NCBI RefSeq assembly: GCF_001499675.1
Contig: NZ_LN609302.1
Location: 590,896 to 654,895, forward strand
Source of the DNA: Acetobacter ghanensis
Lineage (GTDB): Bacteria > Pseudomonadota > Alphaproteobacteria > Acetobacterales > Acetobacteraceae
Direction of reading: 5' to 3'
DNA: 64,000 nucleotides
Made by a program: the position numbers and the translations under genes. The notes below the pieces were generated by a model. The model searched no databases. It worked only from the letters and a program-made list of their open reading frames with translations, and had not been told where the DNA came from. Within the stretch, counting starts at the first letter, position 1. The number at the start of each line of letters is the position of its first letter. Below, in pieces: positions 16,922-25,847 of this stretch.

Positions 16922-18715
16922 GTGTTGGGGTGGAGTAAAAATAAAGCGCAATGGTGCCTGTTTTCACTGTGGAGCATCATTACTCTTACGCTCATTTATC
17001 ATCACGCTTTTTGGCTGGATGAAGTTATCAATCTGATTTTCGGAATTGGGGCCGATAATCAGTATGGGATCCATGGTAATGGGCATCCTGCCCTCTGGTT
17101 TCTTCTGCTGCGTGGTCTTTTTGCTATTTTCCATAAAGTATGGGTGCTGCCTCTCGCGTCTTTTCTAGTCGCGGCAACAGCAGTTTGGCTATTTCTGTTT
17201 AAAAGTCCATTTAGCCTACGGTTTAAAATTCTTTTTTTGTGCTCCAATTTTGCTTTGTATGAGTATGTTGTGATGGCCCGTAATTACGGCATCAGTATGC
17301 TTGTCATGTTCATTTTGGCGATTGTTGTAACCAGTAAGCGTTTTAAAAGTAACTTCACGGGTCCCTGTTTGTTCCTGTTGTGCAATACGAACATTCATTC
17401 CGCGATTATTGCAACGTCATATTCGTTGGGATTAATTGGGAGTGCTATAAAAAATAAAACGATATACATTAGAGAAACAAAAATTTTTCTGGCCAAGTCA
17501 GTGTTGTGCAATATTGCTGGCCTCTTGGTCTGTTTTTTCACCATTTTTCCAACTTTTGATAAAGTTGCGAGCAAAAAAATAGATCAAATAATAAATTTCC
17601 ATAATCTTGGTAATGCATTTATTGTTGCAAAAACATTTAACAAACTGACGTATTATTCATATTTTGGACCGGCTGATAAAAGTAAAATACAGCTGGTCAA
17701 GGCAGTTTATGATAATTCGGAAAACAAAAGAAATTATGGCCTTTTGATTGATGATGATAAGTGCCGAGAGGAATATTTATCAAAGAAATACACGGAATCA
17801 TGCCTTCTCAATGGAGATGGTCGGCATATAAATGCATATGTTTCTATTTTTAGAAATATTTTTATTATATTTTGCTCGGCATTGATATTTTTGAGTGTTT
17901 TTTCTTTGTATGGAGAAACAGTTTTATTCTTGTCTGCATCTATAAGCCTGATTGTTTTGGATGTATTTTTTGCATTTATTTATTGGGGGGGGTATCGTCA
18001 TCAAGCTCTCTGGTTGGTATTCATGGTTGCGCTTCTGTGGATATCCAAAAAAGAAAATATTTCATTGAATAATAAAATTATTAAACTACGTAAAATTGGA
18101 TACAATGCATTTATTATTTTGATGGTATTACAAATTTGGCCCGCAATTAGCAATGCGTATAATGAAATTTTTGCTACACCCAGTTCGAATTCAAAAAAAT
18201 TCTCTCAATTTATTCGTGATAATAAGAATATAAAAAATGGCGTTGTTATATCGAATAATGATCTTTTGCTTGAAGCAATGCATTATTATATAGACACACC
18301 TACTTTTATAACATCTGAGCGGAAGTTTGATCTGATTTTCCCATTTGCGAAGAGTGCCAATTCAGATTACAGTCTGGACAATATTTTGAGTTATTCTAAC
18401 TATATTTCAGCCTGTAACCAGGTTCCTGTCATCATTGTTCTAGCTAATTCGTTCGCTGCCGAGCATAGAGTTTCTCCTGAAGATATTAAAAAGCCTACAC
18501 TGTATAATTATGACTATCTCAATTTTTATATAGATCCCCAGCAATTCGCTCGTTTTCAGGCGCAAACACATAAAATTGCAACGTTTCAGGAATCGTTAAC
18601 TGAACCTAGATTTAATGTTTACGTTCTCTTCCCCCAAGACGCTCATATTGAGGGTAGTTGCGCGCCTCAATATATGTTTGATCGCAAAATGTTTGATCTG
18701 GAGCGTGCGCACTAG
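16922..18715 (+). CDS. Polytopic membrane protein, probable GT-C glycosyltransferase
   Basis: A protein of about 597 residues with 9-11 membrane helices in the first two thirds and a soluble C-terminal domain. The first periplasmic loop carries AFWLDEV followed by HGNGHPALWFLLLRG, the acidic-pair and PPLYY-like layout of ArnT/PMT-type GT-C transferases that use polyprenyl-phosphate sugars. It probably adds a sugar to a lipid-linked or surface glycan. The GTG at 16922 has AAGGCGG six nt upstream. An ATG at 16865 adds 19 residues but abuts the preceding terminator and lacks a ribosome site. The gene is clearly AT-rich (long stretches of AAAAATA and TTATT) compared with its neighbours, suggesting acquisition. 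Confidence 0.72.
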   Translation: MLGWSKNKAQWCLFSLWSIITLTLIYHHAFWLDEVINLIFGIGADNQYGIHGNGHPALWFLLLRGLFAIFHKVWVLPLASFLVAATAVWLFLFKSPFSLRFKILFLCSNFALYEYVVMARNYGISMLVMFILAIVVTSKRFKSNFTGPCLFLLCNTNIHSAIIATSYSLGLIGSAIKNKTIYIRETKIFLAKSVLCNIAGLLVCFFTIFPTFDKVASKKIDQIINFHNLGNAFIVAKTFNKLTYYSYFGPADKSKIQLVKAVYDNSENKRNYGLLIDDDKCREEYLSKKYTESCLLNGDGRHINAYVSIFRNIFIIFCSALIFLSVFSLYGETVLFLSASISLIVLDVFFAFIYWGGYRHQALWLVFMVALLWISKKENISLNNKIIKLRKIGYNAFIILMVLQIWPAISNAYNEIFATPSSNSKKFSQFIRDNKNIKNGVVISNNDLLLEAMHYYIDTPTFITSERKFDLIFPFAKSANSDYSLDNILSYSNYISACNQVPVIIVLANSFAAEHRVSPEDIKKPTLYNYDYLNFYIDPQQFARFQAQTHKIATFQESLTEPRFNVYVLFPQDAHIEGSCAPQYMFDRKMFDLERAH

Positions 18716-18799
18716 GGGCATGTGGGGTGCAGTCGGGTCTGGTTCTTCAGTTTTGGTGCATAATCTTCTTTTTGGTAGGTCCAATGATAAGGGGGAGGG

Positions 18800-19459
18800 A
18801 TGTCGGTCTGTAGTTATTCAAATATACAGTTGTCTGGTCTGCGAGGAGTCCTCATGGACTTGGACGATACCTTGTATAATTATGAGAAGAATCATGAATA
18901 TGCGCTAAGAAAAGTTCATGATGAGCTTTTCTTAGGTATGGAGTATTTGGAGTTCTCTCAATTATATAGAGCGGCACGTTCTGCTGTTACGCGGCGTTTA
19001 TCTCCGCAAGGAGCATGTAGATCTCGACTTTTTGCCTTCCAAAACATTTTTGAAACACTGGGAACGTCGCAACCCTTTGTAAAAGCTTATGTAGCAGATG
19101 AGCTTTACTGGGACAATTTTATAGAGAATATGGTGCTTGCGCCGGCGGCAGAGGCTTTTCTTATGCGATGTGAGCAGATGGAGCTGCCCATCTGTATCGT
19201 GAGTGATATGACTGCGCATGTGCAGATACGCAAGATTGAACGGCTAGGGCTGGCCGCGCGCATTGCCCATTTGGTTACATCGGAAGAAGTGGGGGCTGAA
19301 AAGCCAGATCCCCGTATGTTCCAAGCTGGGATGCATAAGCTCGGAATACATCGGCCTGAAGATGTGATTATGATCGGAGATAGTCTTGAAAAGGACGTAA
19401 TCGGGGCACAGAGTCTCGATATTAGGGCCTTCCAGATATCTCTTGCGCAGGAATGTTAA
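18800..19459 (+). CDS. HAD-superfamily phosphatase
   Basis: A 219-residue hydrolase of the haloacid dehalogenase fold. Motif I is MDLDDTLYNYEK (nucleophile Asp and general-acid Asp), motif II is IVSDMTA, motif III is the Lys of GAEKPDPRMF, and motif IV is MIGDSLEKDVIGA. A helical cap lies between I and II. Members of this subgroup remove phosphate from small sugar or polyol phosphates. The ATG at 18800 keeps the first beta-strand (LRGVLMDLDD); an internal ATG at 18854 has a better-spaced GAGGAG but would delete that strand. It is followed 3 nt later by a GtrA gene, and its nearest metabolic partners are the kinase, aldolase and nucleotidyltransferases downstream, so it likely acts on an intermediate of that pathway. 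Confidence 0.82.
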   Translation: MSVCSYSNIQLSGLRGVLMDLDDTLYNYEKNHEYALRKVHDELFLGMEYLEFSQLYRAARSAVTRRLSPQGACRSRLFAFQNIFETLGTSQPFVKAYVADELYWDNFIENMVLAPAAEAFLMRCEQMELPICIVSDMTAHVQIRKIERLGLAARIAHLVTSEEVGAEKPDPRMFQAGMHKLGIHRPEDVIMIGDSLEKDVIGAQSLDIRAFQISLAQEC

Positions 19460-19462
19460 TCT

Positions 19463-19858
19463 ATGCCTCCGTATCGGGACAGTTTAGTTCATTTTTTTAG
19501 ATTTATAATTGTTGGCGGTGTATCTACTATTGTCAATTACCTTGTATTTTTAGTTTTTTTAAAATATGTAGGCTTGCAGTACCAACTGTCTTCGTCATGT
19601 GGATTTTTGGCGGGGGTAATGGTGGGGTTTCCACTGAACAAAATGTGGACCTATCAGCATTCTTCAGGCGTTACCTGGGGGCTCTTGGGTCGATATGCCA
19701 GTGTTTATGCTGTTTCATTATTCGTTAATATTTGTGTATTAGGAGTGCTAGTTGGATTTTTTCGAACGGATGCACGCCTTGCAAACATTGTTGGAATAGG
19801 CATTACAACTGTAACTAACTTTATAGGTACAAAGTTCTGGGTTTTCGGGTCTGAATAG
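19463..19858 (+). CDS. GtrA-family membrane protein (second copy)
   Basis: A 131-residue, four-helix GtrA protein. It opens with FFRFIIVGGVSTIVNYLVFL, the family signature, and ends with NFIGTKFWVFGSE. It is a distant paralogue of the copy at 14796. It lies between the HAD phosphatase and the membrane-protein/kinase fusion, with gaps of 3 and 11 nt, so it is part of one operon. It likely assists translocation of the polyprenyl-linked sugar used by a neighbouring GT-C enzyme (inference). Confidence 0.85.
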   Translation: MPPYRDSLVHFFRFIIVGGVSTIVNYLVFLVFLKYVGLQYQLSSSCGFLAGVMVGFPLNKMWTYQHSSGVTWGLLGRYASVYAVSLFVNICVLGVLVGFFRTDARLANIVGIGITTVTNFIGTKFWVFGSE

Positions 19859-19869
19859 GTTGGAATGGG

Positions 19870-22008
19870 ATGTGGAAAAATTTCTGGCTTGATGCAAAAG
19901 GCCGCCTCAAGCTGAATGATCTACTGTGCAGCCCACTATTCTGGAGTATGGCGGCACTGAAAATATTGTCCGGGATGTTCCTCGGATCAGGCTATTTTAG
20001 TGCGCTTTTCTTCCCATTTTTTGAGAATTTCGCGGACACCCCTTTTCAAAGCCCGTATGTGACCTCTTGGCATGAGGGAGAGCCCGCAGCTTTTCCCTAC
20101 CCTGCTTTCATGCTCTATTTCATGGTGGCTCCTCGCCTTTTGATGGCCCCTTTTGGGGCTGCTGCGTGGCCTTTGCCGCTTAAGTTCCTATTGTATCATA
20201 TACCGCTATTTGCCGCAGACCTGACCATGCTTTTGGTGTTTATCCGTTGGTTTCATGGTCGCAGCCAACGGGTTATTTTGCTGCTGTGGTGTTCGCCAGT
20301 TCTGTTTTATATCAGTTACATACATGGTCAGTTAGATGTGGTGCCCATCGCTCTTCTGACAGTTTCCCTGTATCTGCTGTTCAGGGAGTATCTGGTGTGG
20401 TCAGCTATTATTCTTGGGTTGGGGTTGGCTACCAAAACGCATCTGGTCATGACCCTACCTTTTTTTCTGCTGTATATCTGGCGGCATAGGGAGCGGACAC
20501 AGGCGTTGCTGAGCTACGTTGGTTTGGTTTTGCTGACGTTTGGCCTCGTGAACATGCCGTTTCTCTTTGATCATGCTTTCCGGCATATGGTGTTTGAGAA
20601 TCTTGAACAGAAGAAAATCGGGCAGGTTGCTCTTCGTCTGACGCGGAGTGGGCCAGAATTTTATGCGATACCATCAGCTTATATACTGCTGGTATTTTAT
20701 GCTCTGCGTATCAAGATACAGAACCGTGATATTTTTATCATGTTTCTGGGCTTTGCCTTTGGGGTTATGCTTCTTTTTATCAACCCTATGCCAGGCTGGT
20801 ACTATTGGGTTGTACCTTTTCTGGTCTATTTTTTCTCTCGTGCCTCCATGCTTCAGTGTCTGCTTTTGGCGGCGCTTCAATTCTCATACCTTTTGTATTT
20901 TGGGTTAAGCCCGGCCTCAGATTACCGCGAAGTCTTTCAGTTCGTATTTCCACATTTCGCACAGGGGCCGAATGCTTTCGCGCTCTTGGCCTCTGCGGGG
21001 TTTAATGCCCGCATGTTGGCCGATAGTGCGTTTACGCTCATGCAAACGCTGCTGATAGCTAACTGCCTGTGGATTTATTGGCGTGGAATCAAGGCATTAC
21101 ATTATAATAAGTTTAGCTCTCATTCATTCCTGATCGGTATTGCCGGGGATTCGGGGAGTGGTAAATCCACTCTTACAGAAAATCTTCTGGACCTGTTTAC
21201 GCCCAGTCATATGACCGCCCTGTGTGGTGATGATATGCATAAGTGGCAGCGTGGACACGCCAAGTGGAAGGAATATACGCACCTCAACCCCAAAGGGAAT
21301 GAGTTGCATCAGGAGTTGCACTACATTGCCGCGCTACGGCAGAATATGACCATATTCCGCCGGCATTACGACCATACAACAGGTAAGTTTACCGAGGCTG
21401 TTGCTATTTCCCCCAAGCCGCTCATGGTCATGGAAGGGCTGCATACTTTCCTGCTTAAGCCAACCCGAAGCATGTTGGATCTCAAGATCTTTATGGCGCC
21501 AGATGAAACGCTTCTACTGCACTGGAAGATCCAGCGCGATATGTTGAAACGTGGCTATAGTATGGAGCAAATTATCGCATCGGTTGAGGCACGACGGGCT
21601 GACGCGGAGCGTTATGTTAAAGTACAGGCCCATGCGGCGGATATAGTTTTTACCTTTTTCCCGCTAGAGCCTATTGGTGATCGTTTGGGAGATCTTGAGT
21701 ATAAACCTGCAGTAGGGTTGCGGGTTATGTTGTCTAACAGGTTTTATCTTGACCCTCTGTTGGATGGAATTTCAGATCTATACCCGCAGAATGTTAAGCA
21801 TTATTACGAATGTGAAAACTGGCAGATAATCGAGTTCATGGATTTTCTTCCGTTTGCAGCGATTGAACATATTGGAGAAAAGTATGTCTCTGACATCCAG
21901 GACTTCGGGATCTATGCGCCAGCATGGAAAGGTGGATGGGAAGGAGTGCAACAAATTATCGTTGCCTACATTATCTTCCATGACGGAACCCGCTTCCCCG
22001 AATTCTGA
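19870..22008 (+). CDS. Fusion: GT-C-like membrane domain plus P-loop (uridine kinase/PRK-like) kinase
   Basis: A 712-residue two-domain protein. Residues about 1-410 are a polytopic membrane part with an aromatic Pro-rich loop (EGEPAAFPYPAFMLYFMVAPR) and HGQLDVVPIALLTVSLYLLF, resembling PIG-M/mannosyltransferase-type GT-C enzymes. Residues about 418-620 are a soluble kinase of the uridine kinase/phosphoribulokinase fold. Its Walker A motif is GDSGSGKS at 426-433 (K432), followed by LCGDDMHKWQRG and the HYDHTTGKF segment typical of the fold. VMEGLHTFL is the second acidic motif and FMAPDETLLLHWKIQRDMLKRGY a lid-like Arg-rich segment. The kinase domain probably phosphorylates a sugar or polyol feeding the aldolase and nucleotidyltransferase genes that follow. 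The fusion of a membrane glycosyltransferase-like part with a small-molecule kinase is unusual. It overlaps the aldolase gene by 29 nt. Confidence 0.78.
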   Translation: MWKNFWLDAKGRLKLNDLLCSPLFWSMAALKILSGMFLGSGYFSALFFPFFENFADTPFQSPYVTSWHEGEPAAFPYPAFMLYFMVAPRLLMAPFGAAAWPLPLKFLLYHIPLFAADLTMLLVFIRWFHGRSQRVILLLWCSPVLFYISYIHGQLDVVPIALLTVSLYLLFREYLVWSAIILGLGLATKTHLVMTLPFFLLYIWRHRERTQALLSYVGLVLLTFGLVNMPFLFDHAFRHMVFENLEQKKIGQVALRLTRSGPEFYAIPSAYILLVFYALRIKIQNRDIFIMFLGFAFGVMLLFINPMPGWYYWVVPFLVYFFSRASMLQCLLLAALQFSYLLYFGLSPASDYREVFQFVFPHFAQGPNAFALLASAGFNARMLADSAFTLMQTLLIANCLWIYWRGIKALHYNKFSSHSFLIGIAGDSGSGKSTLTENLLDLFTPSHMTALCGDDMHKWQRGHAKWKEYTHLNPKGNELHQELHYIAALRQNMTIFRRHYDHTTGKFTEAVAISPKPLMVMEGLHTFLLKPTRSMLDLKIFMAPDETLLLHWKIQRDMLKRGYSMEQIIASVEARRADAERYVKVQAHAADIVFTFFPLEPIGDRLGDLEYKPAVGLRVMLSNRFYLDPLLDGISDLYPQNVKHYYECENWQIIEFMDFLPFAAIEHIGEKYVSDIQDFGIYAPAWKGGWEGVQQIIVAYIIFHDGTRFPEF

Positions 22009-22873
22009 TGGGTTGCAGCAACTTGCACATGTTTCTCGCCAACTAGGCGGCAATAAAGCGTTTGTGCAGGGCGGGGGCGGGAATACCTCGTTTAAAAATG
22101 ATGCGCGCTGCATGTGGGTGAAGGCGTCAGGAAGCGAATTGGCGCATGTAAGTCCTGATCAGGGCTTTGTGGCAGTTGATTATACTGGGATACGGGATGG
22201 TTTGTCGGCTTGCGGGAGTGAAGCGGATTATACCGGCCTTGTACGTTCCGCCATTTTGCCAGCGCCAGAGACGTCAAAAGCTCGACCCTCTATAGAAGCG
22301 GGCTTTCACGCCTTGTTGGGGCCATGTGTGCTGCATAGCCATTCGGTGCTGACCAATCTTCTTGCTTGTGCCAAGGAAGGTGTCGCGTTAACCGAAGCTA
22401 TTCTACCTCAGGCTGTGTGGGTGCCATATGCGTCGCCGGGCCTGCCTGTGACGCAGTCAGTGATGGCGAAAATCATAGCCCAGCAAGCTCTTGCAAATGG
22501 GATAGCCATATTACTTTTGCAGAATCACGGTCTGGTCGTGGCCGCTCATACACCAGACGCAGCATGGCAACTGCATGAAACAGTTAATGAGACTGTTCGT
22601 TCTCATTTTCGTTTACCTCCTCCTGTTGTCGAAGAGGCGCCTTTCTGCGCGGCAGACGCCGAGCACCTGCTTTTCCCCGATCAGGCTGTGTATTTGGGTC
22701 ATGAAACCCTACGCCTTTCCAAAGCGGGGGAAGAGACGCAGCAAGCTTATAATTATTTACGACAGACCATGCATGAACTGGGTCTGACACCTAACTTTCT
22801 TCCAGTGGAAGAGGCAGATTTCCTTCTTAACATGGAAGCTGAGAAGTACCGCCAGAAGGTCGCAAAATCATGA
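21980..22873 (+). CDS. Class II aldolase/adducin-family protein
   Basis: A 297-residue enzyme with the class II aldolase fold. The phosphate loop is QGGGGNTSFK, the metal histidines are HSHSV (two) and the His of QNHGLVVAAHT, and KASGSELAHV is the usual substrate-side motif. Members catalyse zinc-dependent aldol cleavage or condensation of sugar phosphates (L-fuculose-1-P, L-rhamnulose-1-P and relatives) or related epimerisations. ATG 21980 is chosen because it gives the family-length N-terminus; it lies 29 nt inside the upstream fusion gene. Its stop overlaps the next start (ATGA), implying translational coupling to the nucleotidyltransferase. Context suggests a biosynthetic rather than catabolic role. 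Confidence 0.85.
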   Translation: MTEPASPNSDGLQQLAHVSRQLGGNKAFVQGGGGNTSFKNDARCMWVKASGSELAHVSPDQGFVAVDYTGIRDGLSACGSEADYTGLVRSAILPAPETSKARPSIEAGFHALLGPCVLHSHSVLTNLLACAKEGVALTEAILPQAVWVPYASPGLPVTQSVMAKIIAQQALANGIAILLLQNHGLVVAAHTPDAAWQLHETVNETVRSHFRLPPPVVEEAPFCAADAEHLLFPDQAVYLGHETLRLSKAGEETQQAYNYLRQTMHELGLTPNFLPVEEADFLLNMEAEKYRQKVAKS

Positions 22874-23649
22874 ATGAATGGCAACTGATCATCCCTATGT
22901 CAGGGTTGGGGTCGCGCTTTGTGCGTGCCGGTTATACGGATCCCAAACCTCTTATTACACTTGATGGTCGGCGTCTGATCGAGTGGGTTCTGCGTATGTT
23001 CCCCGGAGCGGAAGATCCAATTTTCATCTGCAGGCGCGAGCATATTGAAACCACCCCGATGCGGAGCATTCTGACTGATTTGCGCCCCAAAGGACGGATC
23101 GTGGTCATTGAAGGGGCAAAGCTTGGCCCGGTTGATGCACTGCTCAAGGCAGAACATGCCATTCCGGATGACCGGCCAGCACTGGTCAGCTATTGCGATT
23201 ACTACATGCATTGGAATTACGCAGCATTCCGTGGGGCCATGGAAGCAGTTGGCGCCGCCGGAGCAGTGCCATGCTATACGGGCTTCCACCCACATCTGAT
23301 GCCGGAAAAAAACCTGTATGCATGCTGCCGCGTAGATGGCGAAGACCGGATGCTGGAAATTCGGGAAAAATATAGCTTTGAAAAAGACAAAACACAGGCC
23401 CGTCATTCGCCTGGGGTATATTACTTTAATTCCGGCGCAACATTGAAAAAATATGGTCATCAGTTGATGGCACGCGAAGATTCCCTGAATGGTGAATATT
23501 ACGCAAGCATGATTTTCAACCATCTGATCGCAGATGGGCTGCCTGTGTATGCGCCAGCCAACGTAAACCATTTTTGCCAGTGGGGTACGCCACAGGATGT
23601 GGACGAATACCACTATTGGACCAAAATTGCTGTGAGAATTGCCAAATGA
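22870..23649 (+). CDS. Sugar-phosphate nucleotidyltransferase (1)
   Basis: A 259-residue Rossmann-like NTP transferase. It opens with IIPMSGLGSRFVRAGYTDPKPL, giving the G-x-G-x-R nucleotide loop and the following Lys-Pro. The metal-binding Asp is in SYCDYYMHW. The C-terminus has FCQWGTPQDVDEYHYW, like bacterial sugar-1-phosphate cytidylyl/uridylyl/guanylyltransferases. It would activate a sugar or polyol phosphate as NDP-sugar. It overlaps both neighbours by 4 nt (ATGA at each end). It is a paralogue of the next gene (shared WGTP-D-x-x-Y end), so the cluster may activate two different building blocks or require a heteromer. Confidence 0.85.
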   Translation: MNEWQLIIPMSGLGSRFVRAGYTDPKPLITLDGRRLIEWVLRMFPGAEDPIFICRREHIETTPMRSILTDLRPKGRIVVIEGAKLGPVDALLKAEHAIPDDRPALVSYCDYYMHWNYAAFRGAMEAVGAAGAVPCYTGFHPHLMPEKNLYACCRVDGEDRMLEIREKYSFEKDKTQARHSPGVYYFNSGATLKKYGHQLMAREDSLNGEYYASMIFNHLIADGLPVYAPANVNHFCQWGTPQDVDEYHYWTKIAVRIAK

Positions 23650-24446
23650 ACATTCTCATTCCTATGGCAGGAGCCGGTAGCCGTTTTGCCCAGCAGGGCT
23701 ACAGCCTGCACAAACCGGTCATTCCCACGACCCTGCGCCGGACAGGCACAAAAGTGCCCATGGTGGTTGCAGCCGTAGCCGATCTGCCGGTGAACCCTCA
23801 GGCAGCAGAGACAAACCTGACGTTTGTGGTCCGCGACTTCCATATTCGTGATGAGGTTACGGATACAATCCGCAGCTATTACCCCAAGGCAGACTTTATT
23901 CCTGTTGACCGCCTGACAGAAGGGCAGGCATCCACCTGCCTGCTCGCGCGTGAGCGTATTGATACGGACCAGCCCTTAATGATCGCAGCATGCGATAACG
24001 GCATGGACCTTTTACCATCCGCGTTTGAACAGGCCGCAGAACAGGCTGATGCGCTCATTTTCACCTTCAGGGAGAACGAGGCTGTCTGCGCCAACCCCCA
24101 TGCTTACGGCTGGGTGCGGACAGAGGGCAATAAAGCACTTGGGGTTTCCATAAAAACACCCATCAGTGACACACCGCAGGAAGATCACGCCGTAGTTGGC
24201 ACTTTCTGGTTCCGTCGGGGGAGCGACTTTGTTTCCGCCGCCGATGCGATGATTGCTGCTAACGACCGCATTAATGGCGAATTCTATGTGGATCAGGTGT
24301 TCCGTTACCTGATTGAAAAAGGGCTGAACGTACGCGTTATCGAAATTGATCGGTATTTGTGCTGGGGCACACCCGCTGATTACGAACTTTACGAAAATAC
24401 GATCCAGTATTGGGTCGATTTCCTGACGGAAGAAAAGGCACGATGA
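23646..24446 (+). CDS. Sugar-phosphate nucleotidyltransferase (2)
   Basis: A 266-residue NTP transferase related to the previous gene. It starts MNILIPMAGAGSRFAQQGY with the G-x-G-x-R loop and HKPVIP. The acidic site is AACDNGMDLL. NGEFYVDQVFRYLIEKG and CWGTPADYELYENTIQYW close the domain. An in-frame upstream extension to 23574 exists, but the ATG overlapping the preceding stop (ATGA) is clearly the start. Substrate unknown; its position in a run of overlapping genes with an aldolase and a GT2 supports formation of an activated donor for surface-glycan assembly. Confidence 0.85.
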   Translation: MNILIPMAGAGSRFAQQGYSLHKPVIPTTLRRTGTKVPMVVAAVADLPVNPQAAETNLTFVVRDFHIRDEVTDTIRSYYPKADFIPVDRLTEGQASTCLLARERIDTDQPLMIAACDNGMDLLPSAFEQAAEQADALIFTFRENEAVCANPHAYGWVRTEGNKALGVSIKTPISDTPQEDHAVVGTFWFRRGSDFVSAADAMIAANDRINGEFYVDQVFRYLIEKGLNVRVIEIDRYLCWGTPADYELYENTIQYWVDFLTEEKAR

Positions 24447-25186
24447 GCCTCCTTTCCATAGTTATTCCCTGCTACAACGAGGCCGGGAATATTCCCCTGA
24501 TTTTTCGCCGCCTGCGCGAGACCCTTGGAACACGGCAGGATGTGGAAATCATTCTGGTTGATAATGGGTCAGGCGATACATCTCCGGCTGTTTTTGAGCA
24601 GGAAATGGCAACACACGCGGATCCACGTTTCCGCGTTGTGCGGGTACCGGTCAATCAGGGCTATGGTTATGGGATCACACAGGGGCTTGCCGCGGCTCAG
24701 GGGGATGTTCTGGCATGGACCCACGCGGATATGCAGACCGACCCCAAGGACGTACTAACGGCGTTTGACCTGTACCAGTCCCTGCCTCCGGCGCTGCGGA
24801 TTATTAAAGGCAAACGGCGCAACCGCCGCCTGCTTGAGGCTCTTTTTACATTCGGCATGCAGTGCGTGGCCTCTGCGGCACTGAAGGTACGGCTGGATGA
24901 TGTAAACGCCCAGCCTAAACTCTTCTCCCGTGCATTTTATGAGCGTTATATCCGGCATGACGCCCCCAAAGACTTCTCGCTCGATCTTTATCTGCTCTAT
25001 CAGGCCCGCCGGAATGGCTATGAGATCGTCACTATCCCGGTAGATTTTTCCCAAAGGCTCCATGGCGAAGCCAAGGGAGGCGGCAGCTGGAAGACCCGCA
25101 TCAAGCTGATCCGCCGCACGTTTGCCTATATTTTTGAACTACGTAATGCCCTGATCACCAAGGAAAAACCTCATGCTGATCATTGA
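24443..25186 (+). CDS. Family 2 glycosyltransferase (DPM1/polyprenyl-P-sugar synthase-like)
   Basis: A 247-residue GT-A enzyme. It begins LSIVIPCYNEAGNIPLIFRRL, the GT2 signature, continues ILVDNGSGDTS (nucleotide contacts) and has HADMQTDPKDV where the DxD-type metal motif belongs. The C-terminal half (KTRIKLIRRTFAYIFELRNA) lacks strong membrane helices. The sequence resembles dolichol/undecaprenyl-phosphate sugar synthases. It probably transfers the activated residue made by the preceding genes to a lipid carrier on the cytoplasmic face; GtrA and GT-C partners in the block would use such a donor. It starts on the ATGA overlap with the nucleotidyltransferase and overlaps the next gene by 14 nt. 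Confidence 0.83.
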   Translation: MSLLSIVIPCYNEAGNIPLIFRRLRETLGTRQDVEIILVDNGSGDTSPAVFEQEMATHADPRFRVVRVPVNQGYGYGITQGLAAAQGDVLAWTHADMQTDPKDVLTAFDLYQSLPPALRIIKGKRRNRRLLEALFTFGMQCVASAALKVRLDDVNAQPKLFSRAFYERYIRHDAPKDFSLDLYLLYQARRNGYEIVTIPVDFSQRLHGEAKGGGSWKTRIKLIRRTFAYIFELRNALITKEKPHADH

Positions 25187-25808
25187 TCATCGTCGCAACG
25201 CGTTGGCGCAGATTGAAGCAACACCAGTAAGGTTTGGGGCAGAAATTGATCTAAGGAACCACGGGAACGATATTCTGGTTACGCATGATCCCTTCATCAC
25301 GGATGCACCGCGACTTGAGGACTGGTTAAAGCAGTATAAGCACCGCTTCCTGATTGCCAATGTCAAGGAAGAAGGCATGGAAGAGCGCCTTCTGCCTTTG
25401 CTTGAGCAGTTTGGAGTTAAGGATTTTTTTATCCTTGATGAGAGCTTTCCATTTATCCGCAAATATGCGCGGGCAGGCGTGCCGAACTTTGCCTTGCGTG
25501 TTTCCGAATTTGAGGACTATCGCACAGCTTTGAATCTTGCACGTGACCTGAAAGCTATAGGGCGGCATGTTGACTGGGTGTGGGCTGACAGTTTTACGGG
25601 TAATCCGTTGCATCCGGATGTAGTCAAAGCCTTGCGGGATGAAGGTATGAAAATCTGTGCTGTGTCGCCAGAACTACACCACGTCAATAAACCAGAAATC
25701 TGGAATAGTCTTGTGCTGGAAATGCAGAATAAATTGTCAGATATAGATATAGTGCCAGAAATGGTATGCACCAAGCGCCTTACCCTATGGGAAGATTTTA
25801 CGAAATAA
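25173..25808 (+). CDS. GDPD-like phosphodiesterase
   Basis: A 211-residue protein resembling the glycerophosphodiester phosphodiesterase TIM barrel. It starts MLIIDHRRNALAQ with the His-Arg pair. GAEIDLRNHGNDILVTHDP gives the E-x-D metal pair and the second His. NVKEEGMEERL supplies the Lys-containing motif. It has no signal peptide, so it should be cytoplasmic. Relatives of this short type occur in polysaccharide gene clusters, where the true reaction is usually untested. Here it ends a run of overlapping genes (aldolase, two nucleotidyltransferases, GT2), so it may remove or process a phosphodiester intermediate of the same pathway (inference). Confidence 0.72.
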   Translation: MLIIDHRRNALAQIEATPVRFGAEIDLRNHGNDILVTHDPFITDAPRLEDWLKQYKHRFLIANVKEEGMEERLLPLLEQFGVKDFFILDESFPFIRKYARAGVPNFALRVSEFEDYRTALNLARDLKAIGRHVDWVWADSFTGNPLHPDVVKALRDEGMKICAVSPELHHVNKPEIWNSLVLEMQNKLSDIDIVPEMVCTKRLTLWEDFTK

Positions 25809-25847
25809 TATCTATATGGGGATGTGCAAGGTTTTTGGGAAAATAAG

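Noticed and set aside
22900..23613. 237-codon frame antisense to nucleotidyltransferase 1
   Set aside because: Complement of a well-supported gene with overlapping neighbours; composition is that of a shadow.
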